Assembly (NCBI GenBank): GCA_963740835.1
Contig: CAVUFH010000007.1
Location: forward strand, 682,001 to 746,000
Length of the DNA: 64,000 bases
DNA from: CAVUFH01 sp963740835
Lineage (GTDB): Bacteria; Actinomycetota; Acidimicrobiia; IMCC26256; PALSA-610
Direction of reading: 5' to 3'
Made by a program: the position numbers and the translations under genes. Positions 38,895 through 48,063 of this stretch are shown here, in pieces (the first letter of the stretch is position 1; every line of letters begins with the position of its first letter). The notes beneath the pieces are model-generated. The model saw only the letters and a program-made list of their open reading frames with translations, was not told the DNA's origin and made no database searches.

Positions 38895-41800
38895 GCCCCA
38901 CCTCCGTCGCCGCGGCGCACCGCGTCGGCGCGGCCTTGGTCTGTCGCTGCTCGGAACGCAGCGAACAACTCGTAATTCGGTCGGGCCGCTTCGGGGCCGG
39001 CCGGCATCGGTGCCGGTTCGGGCCTCGGCGGCGGTGCAACCGGTTCCGCTTCGAGCTCACGCCGCGGGAGCGGCGGAGCCGACTCGGGAACTGCGGCGAC
39101 CATCTCGGCCTCCGCGACGACCGCGACTGCGGGCTCCGGTTCGGGCTCGACGTGAGTCTGCGCCGCCGCGATCCGCAGCACCTGGTCCGGCACGGCCGGT
39201 GCGGGCGCATCGGCGCCCCGCCCGCGACGGCCCCGCCGTGGCAGTTGCGGCAGCAGGTCGTCCTGGATCGGCGCGGCCACGAAGGCAACCGCGTCGGTCG
39301 CCGCGACCTCGGCCGCGTGCTCGGGCAGGTTCTGCACGAACGCCTGCACCGGCTCGGGCTGCGGGGCCGCCGGCTCCACGAGCGGTTCCGGTTCCGGCTT
39401 CTCCTTCGCCTCGATCGGCGCGGACGCCTGCGTCGCGTGCAGCATCGCCGCGAACGCGCCCTTGTCCACCGCCGGGGCGGCGGGCGAGGCGTCGGCCACG
39501 ACGTCTTCGACGACTTCGGCAACGACTTCGTCGTGCACTTCATCGACGTCGGCCAGTTCGGTCGCTTGGGCGACGGTGGGCGCCTCGAAGGGCGCCGGCA
39601 GGTCGACCGGTTCCACGAACGCGGCGGGTTCGACTGCGTCGAACGGTGCCGGTGCGATGACGGGAATCGTCGGTGCGGCCGCGTCACCAACCGGTGCGGT
39701 GGCGCCGAGGAACGCGGCCGTTGCGGCCGCGAGCGGCATCGGTGCCGGGCCCACGTCGACCGGTGTCGGCATCCCGGCACGCGGTTCGGCCGGTATCGGC
39801 GCCGCGTTCCACGTCGGTGCGGGCTCCGGCTCGCTCTCCTCCGTGGTGGACTCGTCCGAGGCACCGTCGGTCGTTGCCTCGTCCGGCTCCACCAGGAAGC
39901 TGGCCGCGGCCATGAATGCGGGCACGTCGATGTCTTCGTCGGCCGCGGGTGCGTCCGAGGAGACCGGCGCGACCGGCTCGCCGATCGGCGCGGCGGCGGC
40001 CGCGTCATCGTCGGCCGGCGCGTCCTCGACCAGTCCGCCTTCGCCCAGTCCGTCTTCGACCAGTCCTTCCTCAACCAATCCTTCTTCGAGGGCCAAGTCG
40101 CCGAACGAGAAGGCGTCGACTTCCGGCATCTCGCTGATCGATCCGCCCATGCCGTCGTCGAGCAACGTGAAGGGCAACACGAGCGTCGCCATCACACCGC
40201 CGGATTCCGACGGAGCGAGGTCGACGTGGATCTGGTGCCGCAGCGCGAGCTGGGCGACGACGTAGTGACCGAGGTAGCGAGACGGTGCGACGGTGAAGGA
40301 TTCGTTCGCGGAAAGGCGCAGGTTGGCGCGGGCGATGTCTTCTTCCGACATTCCGAGGCCGGAGTCGACGATGGCGATCTCGTAGCCCTCGTCGCTGTGG
40401 CGTCCGTAGACGTTCACCGTCGAGTCGGGCGGCGAGAACGTCAGGCCGTTCTCGACCAGCTCCGCCACGATGTGGCTGACGTCGGCGACGGCCCGGCCGA
40501 CCACCGTCGTCTCGTCCATCGGCTGCAGGCGGACCCGCGCGTACTGCTCGACCTCGCCGAGCGCGGCCCGCAACACGTCACCGACGGGAACCGGCGCCGA
40601 CCACTGCCGCGCCGGCTCCTCACCCGCGAGCACGAGCAGCGACTCCGCGTTGCGGCGCATGCGGGTCGCGAGGTGGTCGAGGCGGAAGAGCTGCTCGAGC
40701 TCTTCGGAATCGGACTCTTCCTGCTCGAGCTGGGTGATCAGGTCGAGCTGACGGGAAAGCAGGTTCTGGTTGCGCCGACCGAGGTTGACAAAGGAGTCAG
40801 CGATGTTGCGGCGCAGCACGACCTGCTCCACCGCGAGACCCATTGCGCTCTCCTGGACCGCGTTCAGCGCGTCGACCGCACCGGCGACCTCGGCGCCACC
40901 CCGGACTCGCACCGGTTCGACTTCCGGCGGCACGACGTCCTCACCGGGCGGCGTCTCGAGGATCGAGTTCACTGCGTTCGGCAGACGCTCGCTCGCCATC
41001 ACGCGTGCCTCGTCGGCCAACCGGCTCAACGGCCGGGTGATCCAGCGGTTCGCCAAGGCGAGGACGAGCAGCGCGAGGGCGACAGCGCCGACGGCGACCA
41101 ACAGGTAGTTCCGCTGCTTCGTCGTCGCGTCGTTGCGCAGCAGCGCGGCGCGCGCGTCGACGATCCTGGCGACCTTCTTCTGCGCGGCGGGCATCTGTGC
41201 CGCGTCCGACTTCGGCGTCGCGGCGAGCAGCGCGTTGAGCTCGGTCGCAGCCGGGTTGTTCGCGGCACCGTCGATCGCCGCCACATACGGCGCGCGCTCG
41301 GGGCTGTCGAGCACGCTGAGGACCGGCTTCTCGTACAGCCCGACCGCGAGGTTGCGCACCCGCCGTTCGGCGGCGTCGCGCTGACCCACGAGGATCGGCG
41401 TCTGGATGATCGCGTCCTTGTCCTTCAGGGTTCCGGAGATCAGTGCGGCGCGGACCGCCAGCGACTCGACCTCGGACTGCCGGCTCATCGCGTCCAGCAG
41501 CTCGACACCGGTGCGCAGCGAGGCGTCGTCGATTGTGAGCGGTACCCGGGCGTTCGCGTCGAGCAGCTCGCTCAGCAGCGCCGAGTACTGGCTGAACACC
41601 TCGTTCGCGGCCGCCTGGTGCGCGGTGTCGAGCGACGGCGCGGCGCCGAGCGTGTCCGCGGACTTGCGGATGTCGTCGATCCCGCGCTCGATACCCGTGA
41701 GCGCCGGCAGGTAGGCCTCGGCCGCCTGCGGGTCCAGGTTGTCGAGACTGCTGCGGAAGTCGGTGATCGCCTTGTCGGTCGCGGCGGTGGCCTCGGCGGG

Positions 41801-42052
41801 GGTATGGACCGGCAGGTCGACCTGCTTGTCGGCGCCGATCGCACGCGCGCCCTGGAAATTGCGCTCGTTCTGGAGGGCGGACACGATGCCGCCGGGGCCT
41901 GTCGCCGAGGTCGCGAGGTCGGCCTGCGTGTGCGCGTTGCTCGTGTCGCCGACCGAATCGCGGACCTGCACAGCGACGAGGGCGGCAAGGGCGATGAGCG
42001 GCACCGCAAGGGCCGCGGCGAGCTTGGATCGGATCGTCAGCTTGCTTGTCAC
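38891..42052 (-). CDS. Conservon sensor kinase-like protein (CvnA-like)
   Basis: 1053 residues from GTG 42052. A membrane span (9-27), a NIT-type extracellular sensor domain of about 290 residues, a second span (NYLLVAVGAVALALLVL), HAMP-like region, helix with LFRLDHLATRMRRNAESLLV (His near 460), and an ATPase domain with ELVENGLTFSPP near 532, VDSGLGMSEEDI and ATLVLPF. The last 400 residues are a Pro/Ala/Glu-rich disordered tail with repeats of LVEEG/LVEDG. Probably a kinase-like scaffold that signals to the GTPase. Coupled to the coiled-coil gene upstream (GTGA). Confidence 0.92.
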   Translation of the reverse strand: MTSKLTIRSKLAAALAVPLIALAALVAVQVRDSVGDTSNAHTQADLATSATGPGGIVSALQNERNFQGARAIGADKQVDLPVHTPAEATAATDKAITDFRSSLDNLDPQAAEAYLPALTGIERGIDDIRKSADTLGAAPSLDTAHQAAANEVFSQYSALLSELLDANARVPLTIDDASLRTGVELLDAMSRQSEVESLAVRAALISGTLKDKDAIIQTPILVGQRDAAERRVRNLAVGLYEKPVLSVLDSPERAPYVAAIDGAANNPAATELNALLAATPKSDAAQMPAAQKKVARIVDARAALLRNDATTKQRNYLLVAVGAVALALLVLALANRWITRPLSRLADEARVMASERLPNAVNSILETPPGEDVVPPEVEPVRVRGGAEVAGAVDALNAVQESAMGLAVEQVVLRRNIADSFVNLGRRNQNLLSRQLDLITQLEQEESDSEELEQLFRLDHLATRMRRNAESLLVLAGEEPARQWSAPVPVGDVLRAALGEVEQYARVRLQPMDETTVVGRAVADVSHIVAELVENGLTFSPPDSTVNVYGRHSDEGYEIAIVDSGLGMSEEDIARANLRLSANESFTVAPSRYLGHYVVAQLALRHQIHVDLAPSESGGVMATLVLPFTLLDDGMGGSISEMPEVDAFSFGDLALEEGLVEEGLVEDGLGEGGLVEDAPADDDAAAAAPIGEPVAPVSSDAPAADEDIDVPAFMAAASFLVEPDEATTDGASDESTTEESEPEPAPTWNAAPIPAEPRAGMPTPVDVGPAPMPLAAATAAFLGATAPVGDAAAPTIPVIAPAPFDAVEPAAFVEPVDLPAPFEAPTVAQATELADVDEVHDEVVAEVVEDVVADASPAAPAVDKGAFAAMLHATQASAPIEAKEKPEPEPLVEPAAPQPEPVQAFVQNLPEHAAEVAATDAVAFVAAPIQDDLLPQLPRRGRRGRGADAPAPAVPDQVLRIAAAQTHVEPEPEPAVAVVAEAEMVAAVPESAPPLPRRELEAEPVAPPPRPEPAPMPAGPEAARPNYELFAAFRAATDQGRADAVRRGDGGGA

Positions 42053-43443
42053 GTCCGGTTCCCGTCCGATCGGGCCAGTTCCTGGCGACTCCCGCCGCCC
42101 GTCTCGAGCGGCTCCCGCACCGCACCCAGCGCGGGTTCCATCTCCCGCGCCTCGTGCAGCATCTCTGTCTTGTCGGTCACAACCACCGTCCTCTTCAGCC
42201 CCGAAACGGAAATCAGGGCCCCAACCAGGTCTTCGTTCGGCTCGGCCACCGGATCGATGAATACGAGCAGCGGCTCGGGGGCATCCAGCGCGAGGTCCCG
42301 CAGGACCCGGCCGATCTCCGACAAGGCGCTGTCATCCGCCGTCAGGTGCTCCCGGCGGGCCCGCAATTCGGCGACCACCGCGTCGATGTCCTGATCCGGC
42401 GTGGCCCCGTCGATGCGTTCGAGTGCCCGCTCCAGCTGCCGGTCGGCGGCCTCGCTGTCCCGGCGGGCCGCGGATGCCTCTTGTTCGAGATTGGCGACCT
42501 CGGCCTCGCGCGCGGCTTCGGCCTCGCCGAGCGAACGCTCGACCGCTTCGATCTGACTGCGGATCGCCGTGGCTTCGGCGGCCGGATCGTCCGGTAACCC
42601 GGCTTCGGCCCGCTCCGCGAGCGCGCGTTCCGCCGCTTCGAGACGGGCGCGGCCGGCATCGAGGCGTTCCTGCGCGGCATTGACTGCGATCTGTGCGTCC
42701 TCGGTGCCGGAGTGCTTGCGCAGGCGTTCGAGGTCGAACTCCGCGAGGTCGAACGCTCGCTGCGCGGCCCACAGTTCGAGTTGATGCGCGGCTTCGTCGA
42801 GCGCGTAGGCGCCGCCTGCGCCTTCGGCCTCGATGCGGCGCAGCTCGCGTTCCGCCTTTTCGAGCGCGGCCTTGGCCTCGCGCAGTTCCGGGCCACCATC
42901 GTTGGCGCGATCGGTGACGCGTGCGAGCTCCGCGACCGCTTCCCCGACCTCGGATCGCGCGGTGTCCACGTTGTGCTGGAGCTCTGTCTCCGAGACATCT
43001 GCCCGCTCGAGCCACGCGAGCCGTTGCCGGGCTTCGCTCACCGCCTCGGCGACCTGCGCGCGTTGATCGGCGACGCGATCGAGGCCGGCTTGGGCCTCTT
43101 GCAGCCGCGCGTCGGCCTCGGCGACGCGGCGACTCGTCGCGTCCTGCTGTTCACGCGCGCTGAGCACCGCTTCGATCGCGGTGTCGAGCTCGTTGGTGAT
43201 GTCCGCGGTACCGGTGCCACTGGTTCGGGCCGCGATCACGTCGTCGGCCGTCAGGATGCGGGCCGGCACGTCTACCGCGAACGTCGCTTGGAACGCATCG
43301 AAATCCTCGGCGGCACACGGCACGAACGACAGACGTGGGTGCAGGACCAGCCGCGCGACCCGCTCGGGGCCGGGCTCGAAGCGCGCGAGCATCGCGTCGG
43401 GATCACCGAACTGCGCGGCTTCCGTCCTGTTGCCGTAACGCAT
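42049..43443 (-). CDS. Long coiled-coil protein at head of conservon
   Basis: 464 residues from ATG 43443. A short N-terminal domain (YGNRTEAAQFGDPDAMLARF, LVLHPRLSFVPCAAEDFDAF), then about 250 residues of continuous heptads rich in Ala, Glu, Arg and Leu (SMC-like coiled coil), and a C-terminal alpha/beta segment (EPLLVFIDPVAEPNEDLVGA to RTVVVTDKTEMLHEAREMEP). No ATPase motifs. The end overlaps the start of the CvnA-like gene by 4 bp, so it is a fifth member of this operon. Function unknown; could be a structural or AAA-less sensor of the kinase-like complex. Confidence 0.75.
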   Translation of the reverse strand: MRYGNRTEAAQFGDPDAMLARFEPGPERVARLVLHPRLSFVPCAAEDFDAFQATFAVDVPARILTADDVIAARTSGTGTADITNELDTAIEAVLSAREQQDATSRRVAEADARLQEAQAGLDRVADQRAQVAEAVSEARQRLAWLERADVSETELQHNVDTARSEVGEAVAELARVTDRANDGGPELREAKAALEKAERELRRIEAEGAGGAYALDEAAHQLELWAAQRAFDLAEFDLERLRKHSGTEDAQIAVNAAQERLDAGRARLEAAERALAERAEAGLPDDPAAEATAIRSQIEAVERSLGEAEAAREAEVANLEQEASAARRDSEAADRQLERALERIDGATPDQDIDAVVAELRARREHLTADDSALSEIGRVLRDLALDAPEPLLVFIDPVAEPNEDLVGALISVSGLKRTVVVTDKTEMLHEAREMEPALGAVREPLETGGGSRQELARSDGNRT

Positions 43444-43597
43444 GGCTCCACTCGCCTCCTGGGGTTCCCGTCGGCGCGAGAGCGCAGGAGTTGAGCGTTG
43501 GGGCAGGCCGGGTGCCCCCGCCCCGAGTCGGGGAGATGCGTGGGAACCGCGCCGGGCCACCCCGTCCCGCCGCCCCACCGCGCCAGCGACGAGACCC

Positions 43598-43872
43598 ATG
43601 GACCAGGCCAAAGCTCGTCGAGCTGCTGCACGAAGATCTCGAGCTCGAGCACCGCTCGATCGTGCGGTACGTGCAGCACATCGCCTCGGATCAAAGGCGC
43701 GCAGTACCAATCGACGCGGGACGAGCTGCAGCGGTACCGCGAGCGCACCGACAAGCGGACGATGCCGCGCTTCCCGATGTCGCGGAGGCGCTCGCACCCC
43801 TCCTCGAGCAGACCCAGGAGCACGCGCGCGATTTGCGGGCCGCGCTCGGTGAGATCATCGCTACCGTAGTGG
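43598..43872 (+). pseudogene. Ferritin-like (bacterioferritin-type) relic
   Basis: Pieces of one ferritin-like helical protein lie in successive frames. MDQA leads, after one extra A, into KLVELLHEDLELEHRSIVRY. One extra G later comes IKGAQYQSTRDELQ. A third shift then gives DDAALPDVAEALAPLLEQTQ and RDLRAALGEIIA. Between DELQ and RYRER about 60 residues expected for the family are missing. Three frame changes plus an internal deletion in 270 bp point to decay rather than only sequencing error. Confidence 0.6.
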
Positions 43873-43873
43873 G

Positions 43874-44518
43874 ATGGCCGACTTCACCGCGACCATCTCG
43901 ACGCACGAAGCCCTGCGCGCGCTGTACCGCGAGCCGTCGGAGGTGGTGCAGGCAAAGAAGGTGTCGCGCCTCGACGACGCCGCGCGCGCGTACATCGCGC
44001 GGTCGCCGTTCTGCCTCATCGCGACCGCCGACGCGGACGGGCGCTGTGACGTGTCGCCACGCGGCGGACCGCCCGGCTTCGTGCGCACGCTCGACGCGCA
44101 CCGCCTCGTCATCCCGGACCTCAGCGGCAACTACCTGCTCGACTCCCTACAGAACATCGTGGCCAACTCGCATGCAGGTCTGCTGTTCGTGATCCCCGGC
44201 CGGGACGAGACGTTGCGGGTCGAAGGCGACGCCTACCTCACGACCGACCCCCCGCTCCTCCGGCTCTGGGACGACGAGCTGCGGACACCACGCGTCGCGA
44301 TCGGGATCCGCGTCCGCACCGTCTACATCCACTGCGCCAAGTCGTTCCGCCGCGGGCGCGTGTGGGACCCGGGCTCCTGGACCGAGCTCGCCGACGCGCC
44401 CGACGCGTGCGCGGTCCTCATCGAGCAGGTCGGCCTCGACATCGACCCCGCCGTCATCCGGCAGAACTTGGAAATGGGCTACGCGAGAGACCTTCGGGAA
44501 GAACAAGCGGGCGCTTAG
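43874..44518 (+). CDS. Pyridoxamine 5'-phosphate oxidase-family protein
   Basis: 214 residues. PPOX/FMN-binding split-barrel: ALRALYREPSEVVQAKKVSR, then ARSPFCLIATADADGRCDVS, PRGGPPGFVRTLDAHRLVIP, NIVANSHAGLLFVIPGRDET, LRVEGDAYLTTDPPLLRLWD. Binds FMN or F420; many act as reductases rather than in B6 synthesis. Start ATG 43874 lies just after the ferritin-like relic. Followed by 125 bp to the cyclopropane synthase, with a good ribosome site for the latter. Confidence 0.88.
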   Translation: MADFTATISTHEALRALYREPSEVVQAKKVSRLDDAARAYIARSPFCLIATADADGRCDVSPRGGPPGFVRTLDAHRLVIPDLSGNYLLDSLQNIVANSHAGLLFVIPGRDETLRVEGDAYLTTDPPLLRLWDDELRTPRVAIGIRVRTVYIHCAKSFRRGRVWDPGSWTELADAPDACAVLIEQVGLDIDPAVIRQNLEMGYARDLREEQAGA

Positions 44519-44643
44519 CGCACACATGCCCCCGCGTATCACCGCCGCACACAAGCCCAAGCCCTTGCGCGACGGCGCGCGACGCAGTACTCCATACGCT
44601 CAGCATTTCCGGGCGAACCGCTCGGACCGAGAGGAGGATCACG

Positions 44644-45906
44644 GTGGCCCTCACCTCCGAAGCGACCCGTACCGACGCCGATGGCGGCCTCGGACCGACC
44701 ATCGCCGACCTGCTCGGCGACGACCTCCCGGTTCGCATCAATTGCTACGACGGCACGCGGGTCGGCGCAGCCGACTCGTCGACGCAGCTCGTCGTCCGGT
44801 CGCCCGATGCCCTGCGCTACATCATCACCGCGCCGGGCGAGCTGGGCTTCGCGCGCGCCTACGTCGCGGGCGAGATCGAGATCGATGGCGACATCTTCGA
44901 TGCCCTGTCGCTGCGCGACCGGTTGCCGAACGTGCGCCTGCGCGCGCCGCAATGGTTGGCGATGGCGCGGCTGCTCGGCCGATCGGGCATCAAGCGCCCG
45001 CCGGTGCCCCCTGAAGAAGCACATTTGCACGGACGTCGGCACAGCCGTGCACGCGACGCAGCTGCGATCTCGTACCACTACGACGTCTCGAACGACTTCT
45101 ACCGCATGGTGCTCGGTCCGTCGATGACGTACTCGTGCGCGGTCTGGGCCTCGGAAGACGCGACGCTGGAAGCGGCGCAGGCCGCGAAGTACGACCTGAT
45201 CTGCCGCAAGCTCGGACTGCGCCCCGGCATGCGGTTGCTCGACGTCGGCTGCGGCTGGGGTGGCATGGTCATGCATGCGGCGCGCCACTACGGCGTGCAG
45301 GCGATCGGCATCACCTTGTCGAAGAACCAGGCCGAGTACGCACAGAAGGCCGTGGCCGACGCCGGCGTCGACGGCGTCGAGTACCGCGTGCAGGACTACC
45401 GCGACCTCGACGGCCGCTTCGACGCGATCAGCTCGATCGGCATGTTCGAGCACGTCGGCCTGTCGCGGCTCGGCGAGTACTTCTCGCGTCTGCACGATCT
45501 GCTCGCTCCGAGCGGGCGCCTCCTCAACCACGGGATCAGCCGGCCGCCCGGCGACCGGGCCCGGTTCAGCCGGCGCGGTTTCATCGACCGCTACGTCTTC
45601 CCCGACGGCGAGCTGCACGAGATCGGTTCCGTCGTCTCGCGCATCCAGCAGTCGGGGCTCGAGGTCCGTCACGTCGAGAGCCTGCGCGAGCACTACGGGC
45701 TCACGCTGCGCCACTGGGTGCGCAACCTCGAAGCAAATTGGGACGAAGCCGTCGCGACGGTTGGCGCCCCACGCGCCCGCGTGTGGCGCCTTTACATGGC
45801 CGGGTCTGCGCTCAACTTCGAGGCGGCCCGCAACCAGATCCACCAGGTGCTCGCCGTCCGGGCCGACGGCGGCCGCAGCGGTCTCCCCTGGCGCCCAGAC
45901 TGGTAG
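44644..45906 (+). CDS. Cyclopropane-fatty-acyl-phospholipid synthase
   Basis: 420 residues from GTG 44644, with AGAGGAGG at a good distance. The N-terminal domain includes PVRINCYDGTRVGAADSSTQ. The SAM-binding core has RLLDVGCGWGGMVMHAARHY (199-207), YHYDVSNDFYRMVLGPSMTY, GITLSKNQAEYAQKA, ISSIGMFEHVGLSRLGEYF and NHGISRP. Adds a methylene bridge to unsaturated acyl chains in membrane lipids. No second copy in the window. Downstream 13-bp repeats begin at its stop codon. Confidence 0.93.
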   Translation: MALTSEATRTDADGGLGPTIADLLGDDLPVRINCYDGTRVGAADSSTQLVVRSPDALRYIITAPGELGFARAYVAGEIEIDGDIFDALSLRDRLPNVRLRAPQWLAMARLLGRSGIKRPPVPPEEAHLHGRRHSRARDAAAISYHYDVSNDFYRMVLGPSMTYSCAVWASEDATLEAAQAAKYDLICRKLGLRPGMRLLDVGCGWGGMVMHAARHYGVQAIGITLSKNQAEYAQKAVADAGVDGVEYRVQDYRDLDGRFDAISSIGMFEHVGLSRLGEYFSRLHDLLAPSGRLLNHGISRPPGDRARFSRRGFIDRYVFPDGELHEIGSVVSRIQQSGLEVRHVESLREHYGLTLRHWVRNLEANWDEAVATVGAPRARVWRLYMAGSALNFEAARNQIHQVLAVRADGGRSGLPWRPDW

Positions 45907-45939
45907 TCGCGACTGGTAGTCGTGACTGGCAGTCGAACA
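45901..45939. repeat. Three 13-bp direct repeats at a gene end
   Basis: TGGTAGTCGCGAC, TGGTAGTCGTGAC and TGGCAGTCGAACA follow one another. The stop TAG lies in the first copy, so added copies would leave the enzyme's end alone. Slippage origin likely. Confidence 0.75.
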
Positions 45940-46162
45940 CCAAGTCGCTCCGGGTCGCCCGAAGACCCACGTTGACAGCGCCCGGTTACTGCTCGACGCG
46001 TCGCTGCGTCCCGACGGCGATCTCGGCGTCGTCGTCACGGTGCTGTCGACCGAATCGCCCGGCCTCGTCGACGCGCTCGACGACGCGAGTCGCTGGGCGA
46101 GCGCGGCGCGCTTCACCCAAGAGGTGCTCTCTTCGGTGCAGCAACCGAGCGGCACCCCGTGA
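45940..46162 (+). pseudogene. Start-less reading frame, unrecognised
   Basis: An open stretch reads DSARLLLDASLRPDGDLGVV, LSTESPGLVDALDDASRWAS, ending QQPSGTP at 46160-46162. Codon use is coding-like, but no ATG, GTG or TTG is in frame near the beginning, and the end overlaps the next short frame by GTGA. Could be a broken gene whose start was lost. Not recognised. Confidence 0.3.
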
Positions 46163-46350
46163 CGATCTCGTGCCGCAACGGCGAAGTCGAATGGCACCAC
46201 TCGGGCGCGCCGGGCTGCTTCTGTTGCGGCGCTCCGGGCGAGCCCGGCCGGCTCGCGCCGCGCCTCGTGGAGCCGCGCCCGAGCGAACGCGAGGGCGCCG
46301 GGCCGTTGGTACGACCCGGCGCCCGCTTCGCCCGCCGATCCGCGCGCTGA
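46159..46350 (+). CDS. Short Cys-containing protein, doubtful
   Basis: 63 residues from GTG 46159, overlapping the previous frame by GTGA. Has CRNGEVEWHHSGAPGCFCCG (His and Cys clustered, zinc-like) and then an Arg/Pro-rich tail. Lies between the synthase and a convergent lipoprotein gene (10-bp gap). It may be the end of a broken gene. Confidence 0.3.
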   Translation: MTISCRNGEVEWHHSGAPGCFCCGAPGEPGRLAPRLVEPRPSEREGAGPLVRPGARFARRSAR

Positions 46351-46360
46351 CGGATCGGCT

Positions 46361-47419
46361 CTACGAACAGGACTGGGGCAACAGCGGCGCGACCGGAATC
46401 CATCCGCGCCGCAGCGCCTCGATCGTCTGCGTGGTCGCGAACGTGTTCGGGATCGGTCCGTCGAAATGGCTGTTGATGTGGTGGTCTGTCGAGTTCTGTT
46501 GCGACCGCAGCCACGCGAGCGGTGACGTGTACGGCTGCGCCGACAATCCGGGCGCGACGGTGTTGCGCCAGCACGGGACGTTCACGTCGAACCCGGCGGC
46601 AGTGATGGCGAACACCGCAGTCGATGTCGAATTGGGGTCGTCGCCCCCGAACGATTGCCACGCGCCGCTTCCGGGCTGGCGGGTGTTCGCGAGGTACACG
46701 AGGCCGGCCCGCAGGTCGGCGTCCGTCACCGGCACATTGGCGGCGACGAGCGCCTGGATCGCGGCCGCGGTCGAGTCGACGTCCGCGCCCGTGGACGCGC
46801 TGCCGTCGAACGCCCAGCCGCCGCTCGCCTGTTGCGTGTTGCGCAGGTACGTGACCGTGCCGGCCGCGACCGCGCCGCTGACCAAACGCTTCGCCACCGC
46901 GCCGTACGCGGTCGCGTTCAGGGCGCCCACCGCGTAGGAGCCGTCCGCCCGCAGACCTGCGTCGAGCACGGTCACGAGGTTCGTGTGACCACCGTCGCCA
47001 TCGGGATCGAACGCGGTCGGTGACAGACCGAGCGGTTCCGCGACCAACACGATGATCTTTGCCGCGAGACCCGCATCGAGTCCGGGCCCGTCGACGAGAT
47101 CGTCGATGGCGTGGAGCGGCGTGTGCCCGTTCTTGACGCGCGCGAGCACCGCGTTCTTCGCCTGCGTCTTGTTCCAGGCGTACTGCTGCTGTGCGTTCTC
47201 CGCGATGGCCAGGATCGCGTCGGGCGTCTCGAAGCCGGGCGACCCTGCGACCTCGAAGCCTCCGTCGACTTGTTGGCGCGTGAGCAGCCACGCGGTCGCC
47301 GAGCTCGCCGTCGACTTGGACGGGGTGTCGTTGATGCCAGTCAGGCGACACGCGCTCAGGCTGGCGGCGAACGCCACCACCCCGGCCATGACTCCGATTC
47401 GTCTCAGATTGGTCTGCAC
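46361..47419 (-). CDS. B12-riboswitch-controlled lipoprotein with alpha/alpha-toroid repeats
   Basis: 352 residues with a lipoprotein signal (LSAC, Cys24). The mature part has repeated helical hairpins of the prenyltransferase/squalene-cyclase (alpha6/alpha6 toroid) type: SSATAWLLTRQQVDGGFEVA, GSYAVGALNATAYGAVAKRL, VTYLRNTQQASGGWAFDGSA and RAGLVYLANTRQPGSGAWQS. Human intrinsic factor and transcobalamin use the same barrel to bind B12. The gene follows a cobalamin riboswitch on its own strand, so a cobalamin-related surface role is likely (inference). Confidence 0.78.
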   Translation of the reverse strand: MQTNLRRIGVMAGVVAFAASLSACRLTGINDTPSKSTASSATAWLLTRQQVDGGFEVAGSPGFETPDAILAIAENAQQQYAWNKTQAKNAVLARVKNGHTPLHAIDDLVDGPGLDAGLAAKIIVLVAEPLGLSPTAFDPDGDGGHTNLVTVLDAGLRADGSYAVGALNATAYGAVAKRLVSGAVAAGTVTYLRNTQQASGGWAFDGSASTGADVDSTAAAIQALVAANVPVTDADLRAGLVYLANTRQPGSGAWQSFGGDDPNSTSTAVFAITAAGFDVNVPCWRNTVAPGLSAQPYTSPLAWLRSQQNSTDHHINSHFDGPIPNTFATTQTIEALRRGWIPVAPLLPQSCS

Positions 47420-47544
47420 GTCATTCCTCCATTCGGGTGTTTGGAGCGCGAAGAAAATGACGCACTGCGTTTGGGATCGCCCATGCCGTCACCTCCGTGG
47501 GCCCCGCTCCTCGAGGGCTCCTGTCGTCCGCCGTAGCGGCTCAC

Positions 47545-47745
47545 TTCGGACACACCGAACACGTCGGTGGGACGGGTGGGCATCCTGGCTCGCGGGGTCG
47601 TGGGCCGGAGCGCCTCGACCTTCGCTCACAGTTGCGGGTCAGCGCCGGACTCTCACCGGCTTCCCCCGATCCGGCTGCGCTGCGAGCAAGCCCGCACCGC
47701 TTCCGAATCCGCTCCGAACTTCCGAGCCCGGAACGACCTGTACCG
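47545..47745 (-). promoter_or_regulatory. Cobalamin riboswitch (minus strand)
   Basis: On the minus strand the core reads GGGGGAAGCCGGTGAGAGTC, then CCGGCGCTGACCCGCAACTG, the B12-box pattern, at 47627-47675. GAGCCAGGATGCCCACC near 47580-47596 closes the element. It leads into the lipoprotein gene at 47419. Boundaries are approximate. Confidence 0.85.
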
Positions 47746-47764
47746 CGGTGGAGCATACACACGC

Positions 47765-47950
47765 GTGCTGCGACGGGCCCTGGTACCGTGCGCTCGCAAC
47801 GCAACATCGCTCACGCGAAGGGGAAGCCGGTCAGAAGCCGGCGCTGACCCGCAGCCGTGGGTCACCGCTTCCCGTTCGTGGCACTCGTTCGTGCCCCGGA
47901 CGCGATCGCGGTGGCGAGCCGGAACGCCTTCGTCGTGCGCACAGGCTCCA
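47765..47950 (+). promoter_or_regulatory. Cobalamin riboswitch (plus strand)
   Basis: GGTACCGTGC near 47782, GGGGAAGCCGGTCAGAAGCC and CGGCGCTGACCCGCAGCCGT (core 47819-47860), then GCGAGCCGGAACGCC near 47912-47926. It points to the gene at 48064, about 120 nt further on. Boundaries are approximate. Confidence 0.8.
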
Positions 47951-48063
47951 ACGAACCGTCGTGGTCCGCGGATCGGAGTCCGGCATCGCAACGGTCGCCG
48001 CATCGCAGCGGTGGACGGTTGCTTCCGGGTTCTCGCCGCAGGCACCGGAGGCGATCAATCCCG

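Noticed and set aside
38861..42394. Plus-strand open frame of 1177 codons across the CvnA-like gene
   Set aside because: Mirror of a conserved coding strand; composition is Arg/Gly/His-rich with no motifs.
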